This document shows positions 55,436 through 64,000 of a stretch of DNA of 64,000 nucleotides, piece by piece. A program made the translations under genes and the position numbers. Origin of the DNA: Silene noctiflora (taxonomy: Eukaryota; Streptophyta; Magnoliopsida; Caryophyllales; Caryophyllaceae); assembly GCA_009801015.1 (NCBI GenBank), contig VHZZ01006967.1:8521-72520 (forward strand). The letters are read 5' to 3'. The first letter of the stretch is position 1; each line of letters opens with the position of its first letter. The notes under the pieces are model-generated. The model searched no databases, had not been told where the DNA came from, and saw nothing but the letters and a program-made list of their open reading frames with translations.

Positions 55436-55459
55436 CAAGTAGAACAAGTAGAACAAGTA
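55436..55459 (+). repeat. 9-base tandem repeat CAAGTAGAA, 2.7 units
   Basis: Two full units and a partial third. On the minus strand they encode a Leu/Val run inside a 61-codon open frame. Confidence 0.85.
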
Positions 55460-55620
55460 CGCGTTTGATCTCGTTAGCCGAGAAAGAGAAATCGAACGAA
55501 ATTCCCAAGTTTTTTTTCTTCAAACTGACTCATCACGTTCTGGAAAAACAGAACCAGAAGTATAGAAGGGGGCTGGTGCGTGTTCGCACGTCAAAGCATA
55601 ATAGACTTCCTTATTTACTT

Positions 55621-55644
55621 TTTACTTTAAAGCTTTAAAGTAAA
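55621..55644. repeat. perfect 24-base palindrome
   Basis: The two 12-base arms (tttactttaaag and its exact complement) meet without a spacer. The palindrome covers the last codons and stop of the minus-strand frame at 55622-55952. An RNA copy would form a hairpin at that 3' end, as is common for stabilising stem-loops at plant mitochondrial transcript ends. Confidence 0.9.
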
Positions 55645-55952
55645 GGATTTCCTTTCTAAGTTCTAAGGTGTCTAAAACGATACCTGAGTAAGTTTCGTCT
55701 TCACGCCTAGGAATGGGCCCTTTTAATACCGAGTTGGGAACAAGTTCACCTGATCGTGTAGCTCGTGCAGGCAAAGGCGAACCCATTCTCCACTTCACTT
55801 CATTGGTCATAGGTTTGAAGAGCTGAGTCCGGAGAAAGCCCTTCCTTTTAATCATAGTAATTAAGGCGGAGTAATACTTAATAAACTCAGTCACGAAAGC
55901 GGGTCGCCGGTGTCCTCGGACTGACTTAAGGGCTATGCTGGCGGCATAAAGA
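55622..55952 (-). CDS. hypothetical open frame, about 109 codons
   Basis: Minus frame open from the ambiguous base at 55953 down to a TAA at 55622. It reads LYAASIALKSVRGHRRPAFV, TEFIKYYSALITMIKRKGFL, RTQLFKPMTNEVKWRMGSPL, PARATRSGELVPNSVLKGP, IPRREDETYSGIVLDTLE and a basic end. GTG at 55894 or ATG at 55855 could start it. It is one of the most protein-like stretches in the window and ends in a perfect palindrome. No family is recognised. The unresolved base upstream leaves the true 5' extent open. Confidence 0.3.
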
Positions 55953-58400
55953 NAAAAAAACCCTCCTTATCGGTTTGGTTCGACGAGTTAAAATTGGGCC
56001 AATTCGCCTGCCGCGAGATCCCCTTCTATTGATCGACCACACAAGCACTCTTCCTTATAGTAAAGAAAAAGGTTGCGTGAGAACCATGCCTCGTGACGAG
56101 ACGTATATTGTTTTTTTAGTTTTAATCGCCGACTCTACTGCAGCATTTAACCCCCAAAATAGAAGCACTCTTTAGCAAATTATATCTCAAAATCCCTAGT
56201 TCTATTAGGAATTCTCATTCAAAACAAGGGATTTAGCCGAAGCAAACGCAGTCGAAGACAAGAAAGCGGGTCCAAGGGAAAGGGATCTCTTTCGGCCCAA
56301 AGGGCATAATCTAAGCCAGGCATCCTTTTCTCGTTACCTGAAATTATTAAATATATTAAATGAGCCTTCCTATGCCAAGCGGATCAGGCCATGGGAGGTT
56401 GCCAAAAGCTCTGTTAGTAAATTAAATGAAAAAAGTCCCATTTTCGTGGGCTCTGCTTCTCGATCTAATTTTATGCCTTTTCTGTAAACCAAAGTTTTTT
56501 ATATCTCGGCCTGGATGAGGAGATGGATGCTGCTATGCGGGAAGTTGCTATAAACGTAGGAAAGTTCGGGCCAAAGTCTCAACGTAAAGCTCGGCAAATA
56601 GGCAAAAGGTTCGCGCCTTCTATCGATCAACCACAGCTTGCCTTCTAGCGTTACGCTCCCCCTAAGGCTTGCATGCTTAGTTAGCATGTCCCAATGCTTT
56701 CCTTGCTCCGAGATCGGGGATAGTGTGGACACGGAATTGTCGTTCTACTTTCTTTATAATATAATAACGATTCGTCTAATACTAGCCCAGCCACATAAAC
56801 TCTTTTCGGGATGCTTCAATTCCTTGCGACTCTTCTTAGCAACTCTTTTTTCAACAGTTAAGATCTTTTTCCAAAAGCCCACTGGCATCGAATCGACCTT
56901 CACGAGATGTCCATCATAGGACGACTGAGTATATCCCCAACGATACATATTAAAGGAGACCCTTTTAGCTTTATATGCGTTTTTTTTTTTTTCTCCTAAG
57001 TTGATAATTGTGAAAGATAGAAGAATTCTTCGGGATTGCACTTAGCTTTTGACACAATCCTATATGAAAATCCTATATGAACAAGCCCGCATATAAAAAG
57101 CTGCTCTCAAGACTCGACTAAGAAGGAGCAATGAGAGGGAGCTTCACTTCATTCACAAGCTCTAGGTACACCCGCTAGCATAGAGCAGGTGCTCATGAAT
57201 TCTGTGCTAACTGGTCACAATACTTGACTTTACCAGGGACGGACCGCCAAGGAGCATATCTATTTAAATCCTTTTTATAACTTTCTGACCGGTTCGGCAA
57301 AGACTTCGACAAATGCTTTGTCTTCATATAACTCTCCCGCTCTAGCTGGAAGGACATCCTTGAAATAATCCTGCTTTTCTTGCCCCACTTACTTAATAGG
57401 GATCCGTGATCCTACCTATATCCTCAAGCAACCCTGCGAAGCGATATGGGCGAGAATTCATGAAGCATTAGACATAGACAAAGCGCTAAGGCGGACTCCG
57501 CTTTTTTTTTAAAGCAAACTCTGCTTTCAGCTGTTATATCTCGGGGCCACTGCTAAGATGCAACGCGAATAGGTCAAGTACTATCCATCTATTTTAGAAC
57601 AGATCTTGCAAAGGGCTGAAGGGAATCCAAGGGATTGGTCAAACCAAATAAGGGATCAAAAATAACTTGAGAGTTTATTCGGAACTCCTCACAAGGAGCT
57701 CTTCTTCTTTCTCGTCTTAAAGTTTTGAAGGAGGATTGGAATTTTTTTTTGCTATTCCGGAATAAGGACCACAATGCCTCAGTTCGCACGTCTTGTTTTA
57801 GTCCGCAAGCACCTCTTTTTAATTCTTCGGAAGCTCTGTCCTTTGAGTCCGAGTGGAATCTCCTACTCTCTTTAGGGTTGCTCTTTTCAATCGTCGGGAG
57901 TGGAGTGAAATAAAAAAAAAAGAAATCGGCATATGCTGAGAAAAGAAAGAAGCTACGTTTCCGGCTAAACACACCAGCCAAGATGGCCATTAGGTTGATT
58001 CTCAGTCTTCTGAAACAGATTCGCCTATCTCGTCTTCATTCACAGAAGTTGGTTCGAAAAGCCACTAATTAAAGTCGAGTCGATATGGAATCATAAACAA
58101 AAAGGATCACGCGGGGCTCATTCGCGAGCGTGTGCCCATATTATAAAATAAAGTATAAGTAACGAAAAAGAGGCACAATATAATTTGTAATTCTTTTATA
58201 AAACCTATCAAAAGGAGAAAAAAGGGTGGTATAGAAAGCACTCTCCTTGAGAGAGGAGGAGTCTTAAGAAGTTTCATTTGAGGCTTCATTTACTCTTTCA
58301 TCGAGACAAGTTCACTCGCTTAGTCTAAGTCCGTATAAAGGACAGAGATAAGACTATCCTTCTACTTTTAGAATAATAATTTACCAACGGGAACCATATA
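55953..58400. other. intergenic DNA with weak open frames
   Basis: One N at 55953 in an A run. Minus frames at 56499-56732, 56754-57041 (very basic, FWKKILTVEKRVAKKSRKEL) and 57589-57990 (133 codons) have no recognised motif. A 13-base tandem duplication lies at 57056-57081 and a small CTCGA module at 57110-57140. Confidence 0.35.
57056..57081. repeat. 13-base perfect tandem duplication
   Basis: aatcctatatgaa twice, directly adjacent. Confidence 0.9.
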
Positions 58401-58406
58401 AACTTC

Positions 58407-58575
58407 TTTTGTTGGGGCAGCAATCTCTGCATTCGACTCCGGATAAAAAGTTGAATTTTTCCTTTTCTGGAAGCTCTGTAAATACGTCAACTGCTTCTTC
58501 GTCCTCTGTTCCAGCAGACGTGACAGCTGAAGCGCTAGTTTTTGGGCTAAGTCCCAACCCAAGACCAATGAGCTA
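58407..58575 (+). other. coding-like island, Ser/Ala/Thr-rich
   Basis: One frame reads VGAAISAFDSG and stops. Another reads NFSFSGSSVNTSTASSSS, then VPADVTAEALVFGLSPNPRP and ends MS. SAFDSG fits the FD-centred motif and TAEALV the EALAE motif. The minus strand is open for 66 codons (58368-58568). Unknown protein; family membership is inferred from motif resemblance only. Confidence 0.27.
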
Positions 58576-58579
58576 AGTG

Positions 58580-59060
58580 GGAGTTTGTCTTTGAAATAAG
58601 TTCGGTCAGGGCTCTTATATAAACAGGGATTTTAGTCATGACGCTCCTCCCTAACCAAAACTACCAGACTAAGAACTTACCCTTTCCCCCCGGGGCCCTT
58701 TTAGACTATATGGATTCCTAATCTCCTAAATCTAAGCAAAAACAAGAGCAAACTGGCCGAAGATTTAGAAAGCATTCCGAAAGAACATATCACAGTCAGT
58801 CTCATTCATCTCCCTTTTAGGAGTCTAGGAGTTTCGAAAGCTATGACTGGAAAAGCACTATGACTCGTTCCGAGTCTACTCGATCTCTGGGATAGAGGAG
58901 CTTCGACGGAGGGGCAGCAAGCTAATAGGTCAAATGTTAGCATTGATCGGTCCTTTCTTAAGACTTCGGAGTCCCTTGCTTTACCACTCTATCTAAGAAT
59001 TAAGAAAGAAGACGGCTATTTCTTCTTTATCCTAATGCAAGTGATCCAAGGAGAGGTCAG
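58580..59060. other. intergenic DNA, nothing recognised
   Basis: No gene or repeat was recognised. Confidence 0.5.
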
Positions 59061-59071
59061 TCATTTATTGA

Positions 59072-59272
59072 ATTGTCTTCTCAAGGTTTCATTTCTCCGT
59101 TCTCTACGTTTTCTTGCGACGTGGAAAGGATGACCTCCTCTCGTTCCATCCGGATCATCATTCTGGTCAACATATCCAGACTTACGGCTCGGTGCAGCCG
59201 TCTTATCATGATCATGCGCCTGATGCTCAGAGATGCCATGCTCCGGCTTCGGAACAACGGCTCTCGCTATGA
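59072..59272 (+). other. open frame, 66 codons, His/Gln/Pro-rich
   Basis: Reads VLYVFLRRGKDDLLSFHPDH, then HSGQHIQTYGSVQPSYHDHA and PDAQRCHAPASEQRLSL to a TGA. The His/Gln/Pro-rich half is unlike its surroundings. A second plus frame (59073-59327) over the same bases is Arg/Ser/Met-rich. No start codon at the beginning and no known family. Confidence 0.2.
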
Positions 59273-59637
59273 AAGTACGTCGAGCTTGCGACTATTAACA
59301 ATACAAAATGATGTCCTTCGTCGTTGACGACTTTTAGACTTTCTATGGTTCTCACTTTTATATCAACACCAGGTTACCTTTTGACTAAGGGAAGCCAAAT
59401 CATTTCTTGTTGATCTTAGTTTAGCCTCCGATTTGGAAGAAAGAGGAAAGCTTTCCCCTGGCACGAAATGACTCATTAGAATAGTAGAATCTTTCTCAGG
59501 AGCTGGTTTTGTTTTGAGCATAAGATGGGGATCACACTCGGACTTTGCTTTAAGGGATGAGCTTTCAATCGATGATTGGGCAGGATTAGACAGATTGAAA
59601 TTAAGTAGCTGGCTTTCTCTCCTCTTTGACTATGTAG

Positions 59638-59844
59638 ATTTTGCCTACTCTAGTTAAACCAGAAAAAGAAAAAAGCTCTCGAAGCAAAGTTTTTGGAGAC
59701 TCTATCAACCAAAAGCCGCTAGACTATAAAGAGAAAGGTTGGCCCTTTAATTTCTTATTTGGCTATAATTGTCGGGACTTTCTCGTTTACCAACAACATG
59801 GAAAAATAAGAAGGGAGCAGTCTAGCCACGGTCAGCAACAGTGA
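59638..59844 (+). CDS. hypothetical open frame, 68 codons
   Basis: Reads LVKPEKEKSSRSKVFGDSIN, QKPLDYKEKGWPFNFLFGYN, CRDFLVYQQHGKIRREQSS and ends HGQQQ. It begins after a TAG at 59635 and has no early ATG. Even, hydrophilic composition. It ends just before the second copy of the duplicated leader, which points the other way. Unknown family. Confidence 0.22.
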   Translation: MLPTLVKPEKEKSSRSKVFGDSINQKPLDYKEKGWPFNFLFGYNCRDFLVYQQHGKIRREQSSHGQQQ

Positions 59845-59939
59845 AGATTGCGTCCCTTCCCTCAACTCTTATATATCTGTCTAATTTTAATGTAAAAGGT
59901 AAGTTCATCATGAACTTTCTCCTACCATATCATAGGCCC
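59824..59939 (-). repeat. duplicated 5' leader and ORF start, copy 2
   Basis: The minus strand has ggtaggagaaagttc followed by two ATG codons, then MMNLPFTLKLDRYIRVEGR and DAIFTVADRG to a TAG (about 29 codons). Leader, double ATG, RVE and DAIF match copy 1 at 24622-24703. The middle differs by insertions. The 37 best-conserved bases (59903-59939) differ only by transitions. Confidence 0.6.
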
Positions 59940-60016
59940 ATCGTAAAGGAAAGGCCCCTTTGGTAAGACTTTTTTTTTATTGTTTAATGAGTTTGGTTTA
60001 GTCCTCTCATCCAAAA

Positions 60017-60316
60017 TTAAGCTCGCGAAGAAAGAATGGTATATATCAAGCAAGTTCTCGCCTTACATCTTACATCGTAAACATAATCATATTCAACTTC
60101 AACAACTTTGCTTTTATACGATTGAGAAAGCGAGAAAGGTAAAATTTGAGGTCCTTCAGAAATCGAAAGAAGGTGGTGTCTCATTAACGCGTCAAAAATC
60201 TCTAAATGAAGCTTGCGGGCAGCATATCCATTTGATTTATCGAACATAGTATAGTAGTCGTGGCTTGGGCTCCCTTTTCCTTTTACGATTTTAGTCAGGA
60301 AGTGGCTTGCTTCCAT
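60017..60316 (-). CDS. hypothetical ORF, 99 codons
   Basis: ATG-started minus frame reading MEASHFLTKIVKGKGSPSHD, YYTMFDKSNGYAARKLHLEI, FDALMRHHLLSISEGPQIL, then YKSKVVEVEYDYVYDVRCK. It contains FDK and FDA but is otherwise unlike the islands. The plus strand is open too (59980-60249, 89 codons), so strand choice is uncertain. No family is recognised. Confidence 0.2.
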   Translation of the reverse strand: MEASHFLTKIVKGKGSPSHDYYTMFDKSNGYAARKLHLEIFDALMRHHLLSISEGPQILPFSLSQSYKSKVVEVEYDYVYDVRCKARTCLIYTILSSRA

Positions 60317-60513
60317 TACAAAGTAGGGTAAATCGCCTGTTGATCTTGCTTTCCTTACTGCTGGACTGGCTACGCTCTTAACTAAAATCCTTTTTATAAA
60401 TATAGGGAAAAAAGCCTGGCTTAAGATATACGCAAAAAGAGGAATATATCATCAACTAACTGAACTGTTATTGTATATAATACAATTCAATTATCTACCC
60501 ATCATTAGCTTAT

Positions 60514-60765
60514 TTAACGTCTTCGATTGGGACTTATGCTTCTACGCCCCCTTCTTCTACTTCTACTTCGAGTGCGTTTGCGACTACCTACCGTTAGGGC
60601 CTTGAGTTTAATGCTCTTTTGAGACTCCCTTAGCCATTTGACAGTCAAGATTCTCTTTTTATTGAACAGATCGCTGTTGAGGCTATCTATGCTCACACTC
60701 GGGAACACGCCCTCTAACCTTCTTTCCGAGCCAACGATTCCACACATGCCTTTACCTGAGTTCAC
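60514..60765 (-). CDS. hypothetical ORF, 83 codons, Arg/Ser tail
   Basis: GTG at 60765, or ATG six codons later. It reads MCGIVGSERRLEGVFPSVSI, DSLNSDLFNKKRILTVKWL, then ends in a very basic GSRKRTRSRSRRRGRRSI and SPNRRR. The Arg/Ser tail could bind RNA, or could simply be the reverse of a ttctacttct-type pyrimidine run. The plus strand is open at 60638-60865 (HMPLPEFTYLAHFPNKPFL). Unknown. Confidence 0.18.
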   Translation of the reverse strand: MNSGKGMCGIVGSERRLEGVFPSVSIDSLNSDLFNKKRILTVKWLRESQKSIKLKALTVGSRKRTRSRSRRRGRRSISPNRRR

Positions 60766-60869
60766 TTACTTAGCCCATTTTCCAAACAAGCCATTTCTTA
60801 CCCAATTCGGAGAGATCAAAACGAATTTTTTAGAATTTTTGGAATTGTATGTGCAGTTATCTTAACCTT

Positions 60870-61200
60870 GCTTTGCTATCTTAGACATGTAAATTGACTA
60901 CATTCATTATACAATAACGAATAACAAAGCTGATCGATTGGTCAAAAATGAGGACCCACTACTTTCCGGAACAGCCAGAAAAAAGAAAATGCGGCTGGAC
61001 TACTGACTGGAGCATACATACTAAGAAGTTAACGCATTTGCAGATCATCCAGGTGACCAGATCTTTTTCTATCCATGAGAATGAGAACCCGGGGATGCCG
61101 AGAAGACGGTGGAGTTTGAGCTCTGGAGGAAAAAAAGTATCCCCCTCCATATAAAATACACCTAGAATCTTAAATTTAAACATACCAATGGTAAAACCTG
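60870..61200. other. intergenic DNA, nothing recognised
   Basis: Opposed frames at 60948-61154 and 60959-61183 carry no known motif. Confidence 0.45.
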
Positions 61201-61215
61201 TCTTGATACCATGGC

Positions 61216-61482
61216 GTGGAAAGGATAAGAAAGGGCATAAAGGAAGGGGTGAACCGAGTAGGCACGTCTTTCGTTCTTAAGCCCGCTCGCATTACAAGAC
61301 AAGGGGTAGTTACAGATGAACTCGCGAAAGCCTTCGCTAATCTAGATTCAGTTAAAAGGGTTGTTGGTCGTGAAAGAACTGATGATTGGGTAAGATAAGA
61401 TGAGATGGCGGGTTTGCCAACGCAAGAAAAAGCTGCAGTCGGGGAAGCAGCTGTTCTACCAACTGCCCATAGAATGTAATTA
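61216..61482 (+). other. coding-like island KAAVGEAAV
   Basis: A 60-codon frame (ATG at 61201 is not in phase; the start would be TTG/GTG) reads GIKEGVNRVGTSFVLKPARI, TRQGVVTDELAKAFANLDS and VKRVVGRERTDDWVR. After a stop the same phase goes on with DEMAGLPTQEKAAVGEAAVL and PTAHRM. LAKAFANLDSVKRV resembles AAALANIGSKVSTM at 25.2 kb; KAAVGEAAV resembles EAAVGD at 51.7 kb. Member of the island family. Confidence 0.28.
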
Positions 61483-61499
61483 ATAGAGCACGAGCGAAA

Positions 61500-62535
61500 G
61501 CAAAGAAGACAGTTCAAGCGGATGAGACATAAGCCAATGCAATCGAGCAGGGTGTTGTAACGAATGCAATCTTGCTTAACTTAATAGGGCGATGAACTAT
61601 TCACTTGAGGCAAGTGCTCCCTTATTCTACCTAAAAAGAACTGGAACAGTTAGGCAAAGGATTTAGAGATCTTGTTAGAGATATAAAGAGGTACAGGTAT
61701 CCTATTCTAAGGGAAGCTAGAACCAGTTGGACCACCTTTCCCGACTACCTTTCCCTTGGAAATGCAAGACAAGGCACACACAACTTAAAGCGATCGCAAT
61801 CGCAGGCTTCACTCTTTAAGCAATCAACTATAATAGTATAATAGAATCATCTATCAGGCCAACTTCACCAGGAGAATGCACTAAGACGCTTTCTTAGAAA
61901 AGAATTAGACTTACGGGTCTTACAAGCAGAATCTTTGCTTTCCCATAAAGTATGTAGAGAAACTACTCGACTAAGACTAACTACAGTGCTCGAAATGCTC
62001 TACACGCTATAGGTCTTTAACTGCTTTGCTGGAAGAACCGGGATCATCTGCTACGCTTGCTTCTTAAGATCGAACATCCTCTGAAAGCCTTCTTTCTTTG
62101 CTTGAACTGCTTATTCTTGTGTTGTGTGCGCGAAAGGCTAATTTCAAATTTCCCGATCTATTACTAAAAGACTCTTCTAAGGTGTATGCATATTAGAACC
62201 TAAGGTAGGACTTCTTCTAAAAAGGAACATAACACGACATGCCTGGTAATAAGAGAACTTATCCTCAACGTGTAAATAGCATACGAAGATAGAGGGCAGT
62301 TAGACGAGAAAGAGAAGGGTGATCCGGTAGTTACAGATTAAAGATATGATGGAGATGACCAAGCTTGTAGAAAAAAAGCATAGGGTCAAGGAAATGCGGG
62401 ATTAAAAATCACAAGAAAGAGTTCTAGTTTATGAGGAAGATAAGGGAAAGGAAAGCCATATACGGAAGAGCCCTCTAAGGAGAACCTCTTTTTTTCTTTT
62501 TAGGCTATAGGATAAATATCTACATAAGAAGTCCG
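61500..62535. other. intergenic DNA, nothing recognised
   Basis: No gene or repeat was recognised. Confidence 0.5.
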
Positions 62536-62542
62536 ACCATAA

Positions 62543-62686
62543 CCATCCGATCAAGCCGAATCATCTGATGAGATAGCCGACGTCGAAGAAGAATTTGATG
62601 CTTTCGATTACGAAAGAGGCGCGGTAGCAGTAGTGGTTAATGGAGCTTTACCGGATGATAGGGAGATGGGCGCCGTCCCTATATAA
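62543..62686 (+). other. coding-like island, acidic, FDAFDYE
   Basis: 47-codon open frame: PSDQAESSDEIADVEEEFDA, FDYERGAVAVVNGALPDDRE and MGAVPI to a TAA. AFDYE pairs with AFDYD at 24.25 kb (minus); VAVVNGALPDD pairs with VAAVVNVAVPLVDG at 23.3 kb (minus). It is among the clearest members of the family. No ATG at its start. Confidence 0.33.
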
Positions 62687-62695
62687 TATAGCTGA

Positions 62696-62881
62696 AATCT
62701 AAAGAAGTACAGCCTCTTCCGCTCCACGAAGAGTCACAACAATTACATAAGAGAAAAAAAAGTCAAAATCTTTGATGACAAAGCAGTTCCTGTTGATTCA
62801 GCTGTTGATGAAAAAAAGGGAACTCTCTACATGGATAGACTCATTATCCGAAGATTTACTTGCTTTTTCGCGGCCCCTTAG
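62696..62881 (+). other. coding-like island VPVDSAVDEKKG
   Basis: 61-codon open frame in the same phase as 62543-62686, separated by two stops. It reads STKSHNNYIREKKVKIFDDK, AVPVDSAVDEKKGTLYMDRL and IIRRFTCFFAAP. IFDDK fits the FD motif, VPVDSAVDE resembles VPVDLADDE at 20.43 kb. A CATAAGAGA nonamer lies inside it (62746-62754). Confidence 0.3.
62746..62754 (+). promoter_or_regulatory. CATAAGAGA nonamer
   Basis: Exact CRTAAGAGA-type match on the plus strand, followed by an A run. It would direct transcription toward the 62.8-63.2 kb open frames. Chance cannot be excluded. Confidence 0.12.
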
Positions 62882-62889
62882 CTACTACA

Positions 62890-64000
62890 ATAGCAGCTGC
62901 TACCTCCCTTAGTTTTTGGGGGAAAAGGATCCTTTTTGAAAGAAAAAGAATATAATGATCGGTGCCTCGGGCCCTCTTTCTATGGCAGGCTATCAAGCAA
63001 GTGAACTTTTCTACGAAGATTCCCGATTACCACGACTGTACTTTTTATTCAGAGTACGCTTTACTACCCTCATTCTATAGTTGTGAGCTTATATCTTATC
63101 GCGAAGGAGCCCCTCGACGAAGGGAAGGCAGACTCTCTATCTTACGACATTTCTACTTAACTTAAAAAAAAAAAAGGCTAAAAGAGCTTTTCCTGCCAAA
63201 GCAGTGTTTTAGCTCCGGTCATAATGGTTGGACCTTTAAAATGCCTTCTTTCTTTTTCATTCTTCTTTCACGTAAAACTCAAAAGGAGTTTATTCACCCA
63301 TGAAGCGGAAAAGCCAATATCTCAGTAGTAGTTGTGTAGCTAGGCCCTTTGATTGTTTTTCTTCGACCTTTATAAATAAGGGTATAATTTCTGGGCGGGC
63401 AGCTTGGAGATTGGCGGATGATTGGAAGCGAACCCGGGAATTAAGAAGGCGGTACCTCACCCCCCACTATGCATAGTTCATAGATAGCTCATTTTCATCG
63501 GACACGTAACCTTTTCTTTCGTATGCTGTACCAGGGCAGGGAGTGAACCAACCCATATCTTTTTTCTTGCTCGCCGCGTAAAAGCCTTTACCAGTGGTAA
63601 GAACACTACATAGGCCTGAGCATCTTTATTTGATCAGAAAGAGCTATTGGTAATGTTTCCGCGTAAGACAGCCGAGGGATTGCCTCGAAGTCGGTAAGTC
63701 CAAGACCAGCAAGCGGCGGCTATACTAAGTGAAGACTGAGTCCCGTTGTGCCTACGAATATGACTTCGATGTAAAAAGAGCTTTCTAGAGGGGGGCTTCG
63801 CTCGACTCCCTTCTTTTTTGGTACCTATGGAATTATCCCATACCTATGCATGTCTTCAACCACCCCCGGTATTCGCGCTCTGTTTAACAAGCACCCTCGC
63901 ATACCCGTTTTATTTAATAGGGGCACAATAAGGGCACTCAGACAGGGTAATTGTAGCACATGGTCCCCTCTTCTAGGGTATATAACCGGGTCCACACAAT
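62890..64000. other. intergenic DNA with one open frame, nothing recognised
   Basis: A 67-codon frame at 62962-63165 (IPDYHDCTFYSEYALLPSFY, then SCELISYREGAPRRREGRL) looks protein-like but is unassigned. An alternative frame from an ATG near 62955 (MIGASGPLSMAGYQASELFY) is also open. Nothing is seen from 63.2 kb to the end. Confidence 0.35.

Noticed and set aside
57589-57990. 133-codon minus frame
   Set aside because: No recognised motif and the opposite strand is also open; length is within chance expectation for this window.
1-64000. Retroelement, other virus-like copies or a CRISPR array
   Set aside because: No recognisable reverse transcriptase, integrase or capsid motif, no long terminal repeats and no regularly spaced repeat array were seen by eye.
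1-64000. Plastid-derived insertions
   Set aside because: No plastid gene fragment could be recognised on either strand; a search against a plastid genome would be needed to exclude short ones.

Overview
The window contains no standard gene that I can recognise. There is no complete tRNA, no rRNA segment, no intron domain V and no known mitochondrial, plastid or bacterial protein gene. The longest ATG-started frames are about 100 codons. Composition is about 40 % GC by eye. It has purine and pyrimidine blocks (aagaaag/ctttctt), many short diverged dispersed repeats and many broken coding-like snippets on both strands. This best fits a gene-poor part of a very large plant (angiosperm) mitochondrial genome; large cucurbit-type genomes, with their abundant short repeats, are one known example. 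A nuclear copy of such DNA cannot be excluded. The assignment is an inference from style, not from a marker gene.

Three layers can be separated. (1) A modular repeat family of short blocks that start CTCGA and end GAGAGG forms clusters near 27.7, 31.0, 32.2-32.5, 37.3, 42.8-43.4, 45.5-45.8, 49.4 and 49.9 kb, in both orientations. Several modules have a CTCG/CGAG mini-stem with a variable loop. (2) Short coding-like islands rich in Ala, Asp, Glu, Val and Ser recur on both strands, densest at 20.3-25.3 kb and 58.4-62.9 kb. They share small protein-level motifs: xFDxx, EALAE, EAAVDGAL, PLAVDTALS and GFLFG. In the best pairs the differences are mostly at third codon positions. (3) Unrelated open frames with protein-like composition include 5.4-5.65 and 39.5-39.8 kb (membrane), 18.1-18.4, 21.3-21.6, 34.6-34.9, 48.7-49.0, 52.6-53.2 and 55.6-55.95 kb. 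Length alone is not evidence here: by rough calculation tens of 90-codon open frames are expected by chance in 64 kb.

The best single lead is a pair of diverged copies at 24.62-24.70 and 59.84-59.94 kb. On the minus strand both keep an AGGAGAAAG-type leader, a double ATG and the beginning of the same short reading frame, as if one 5' leader and start had been copied to two places. Everything else is low-confidence annotation of intergenic mitochondrial-type DNA.
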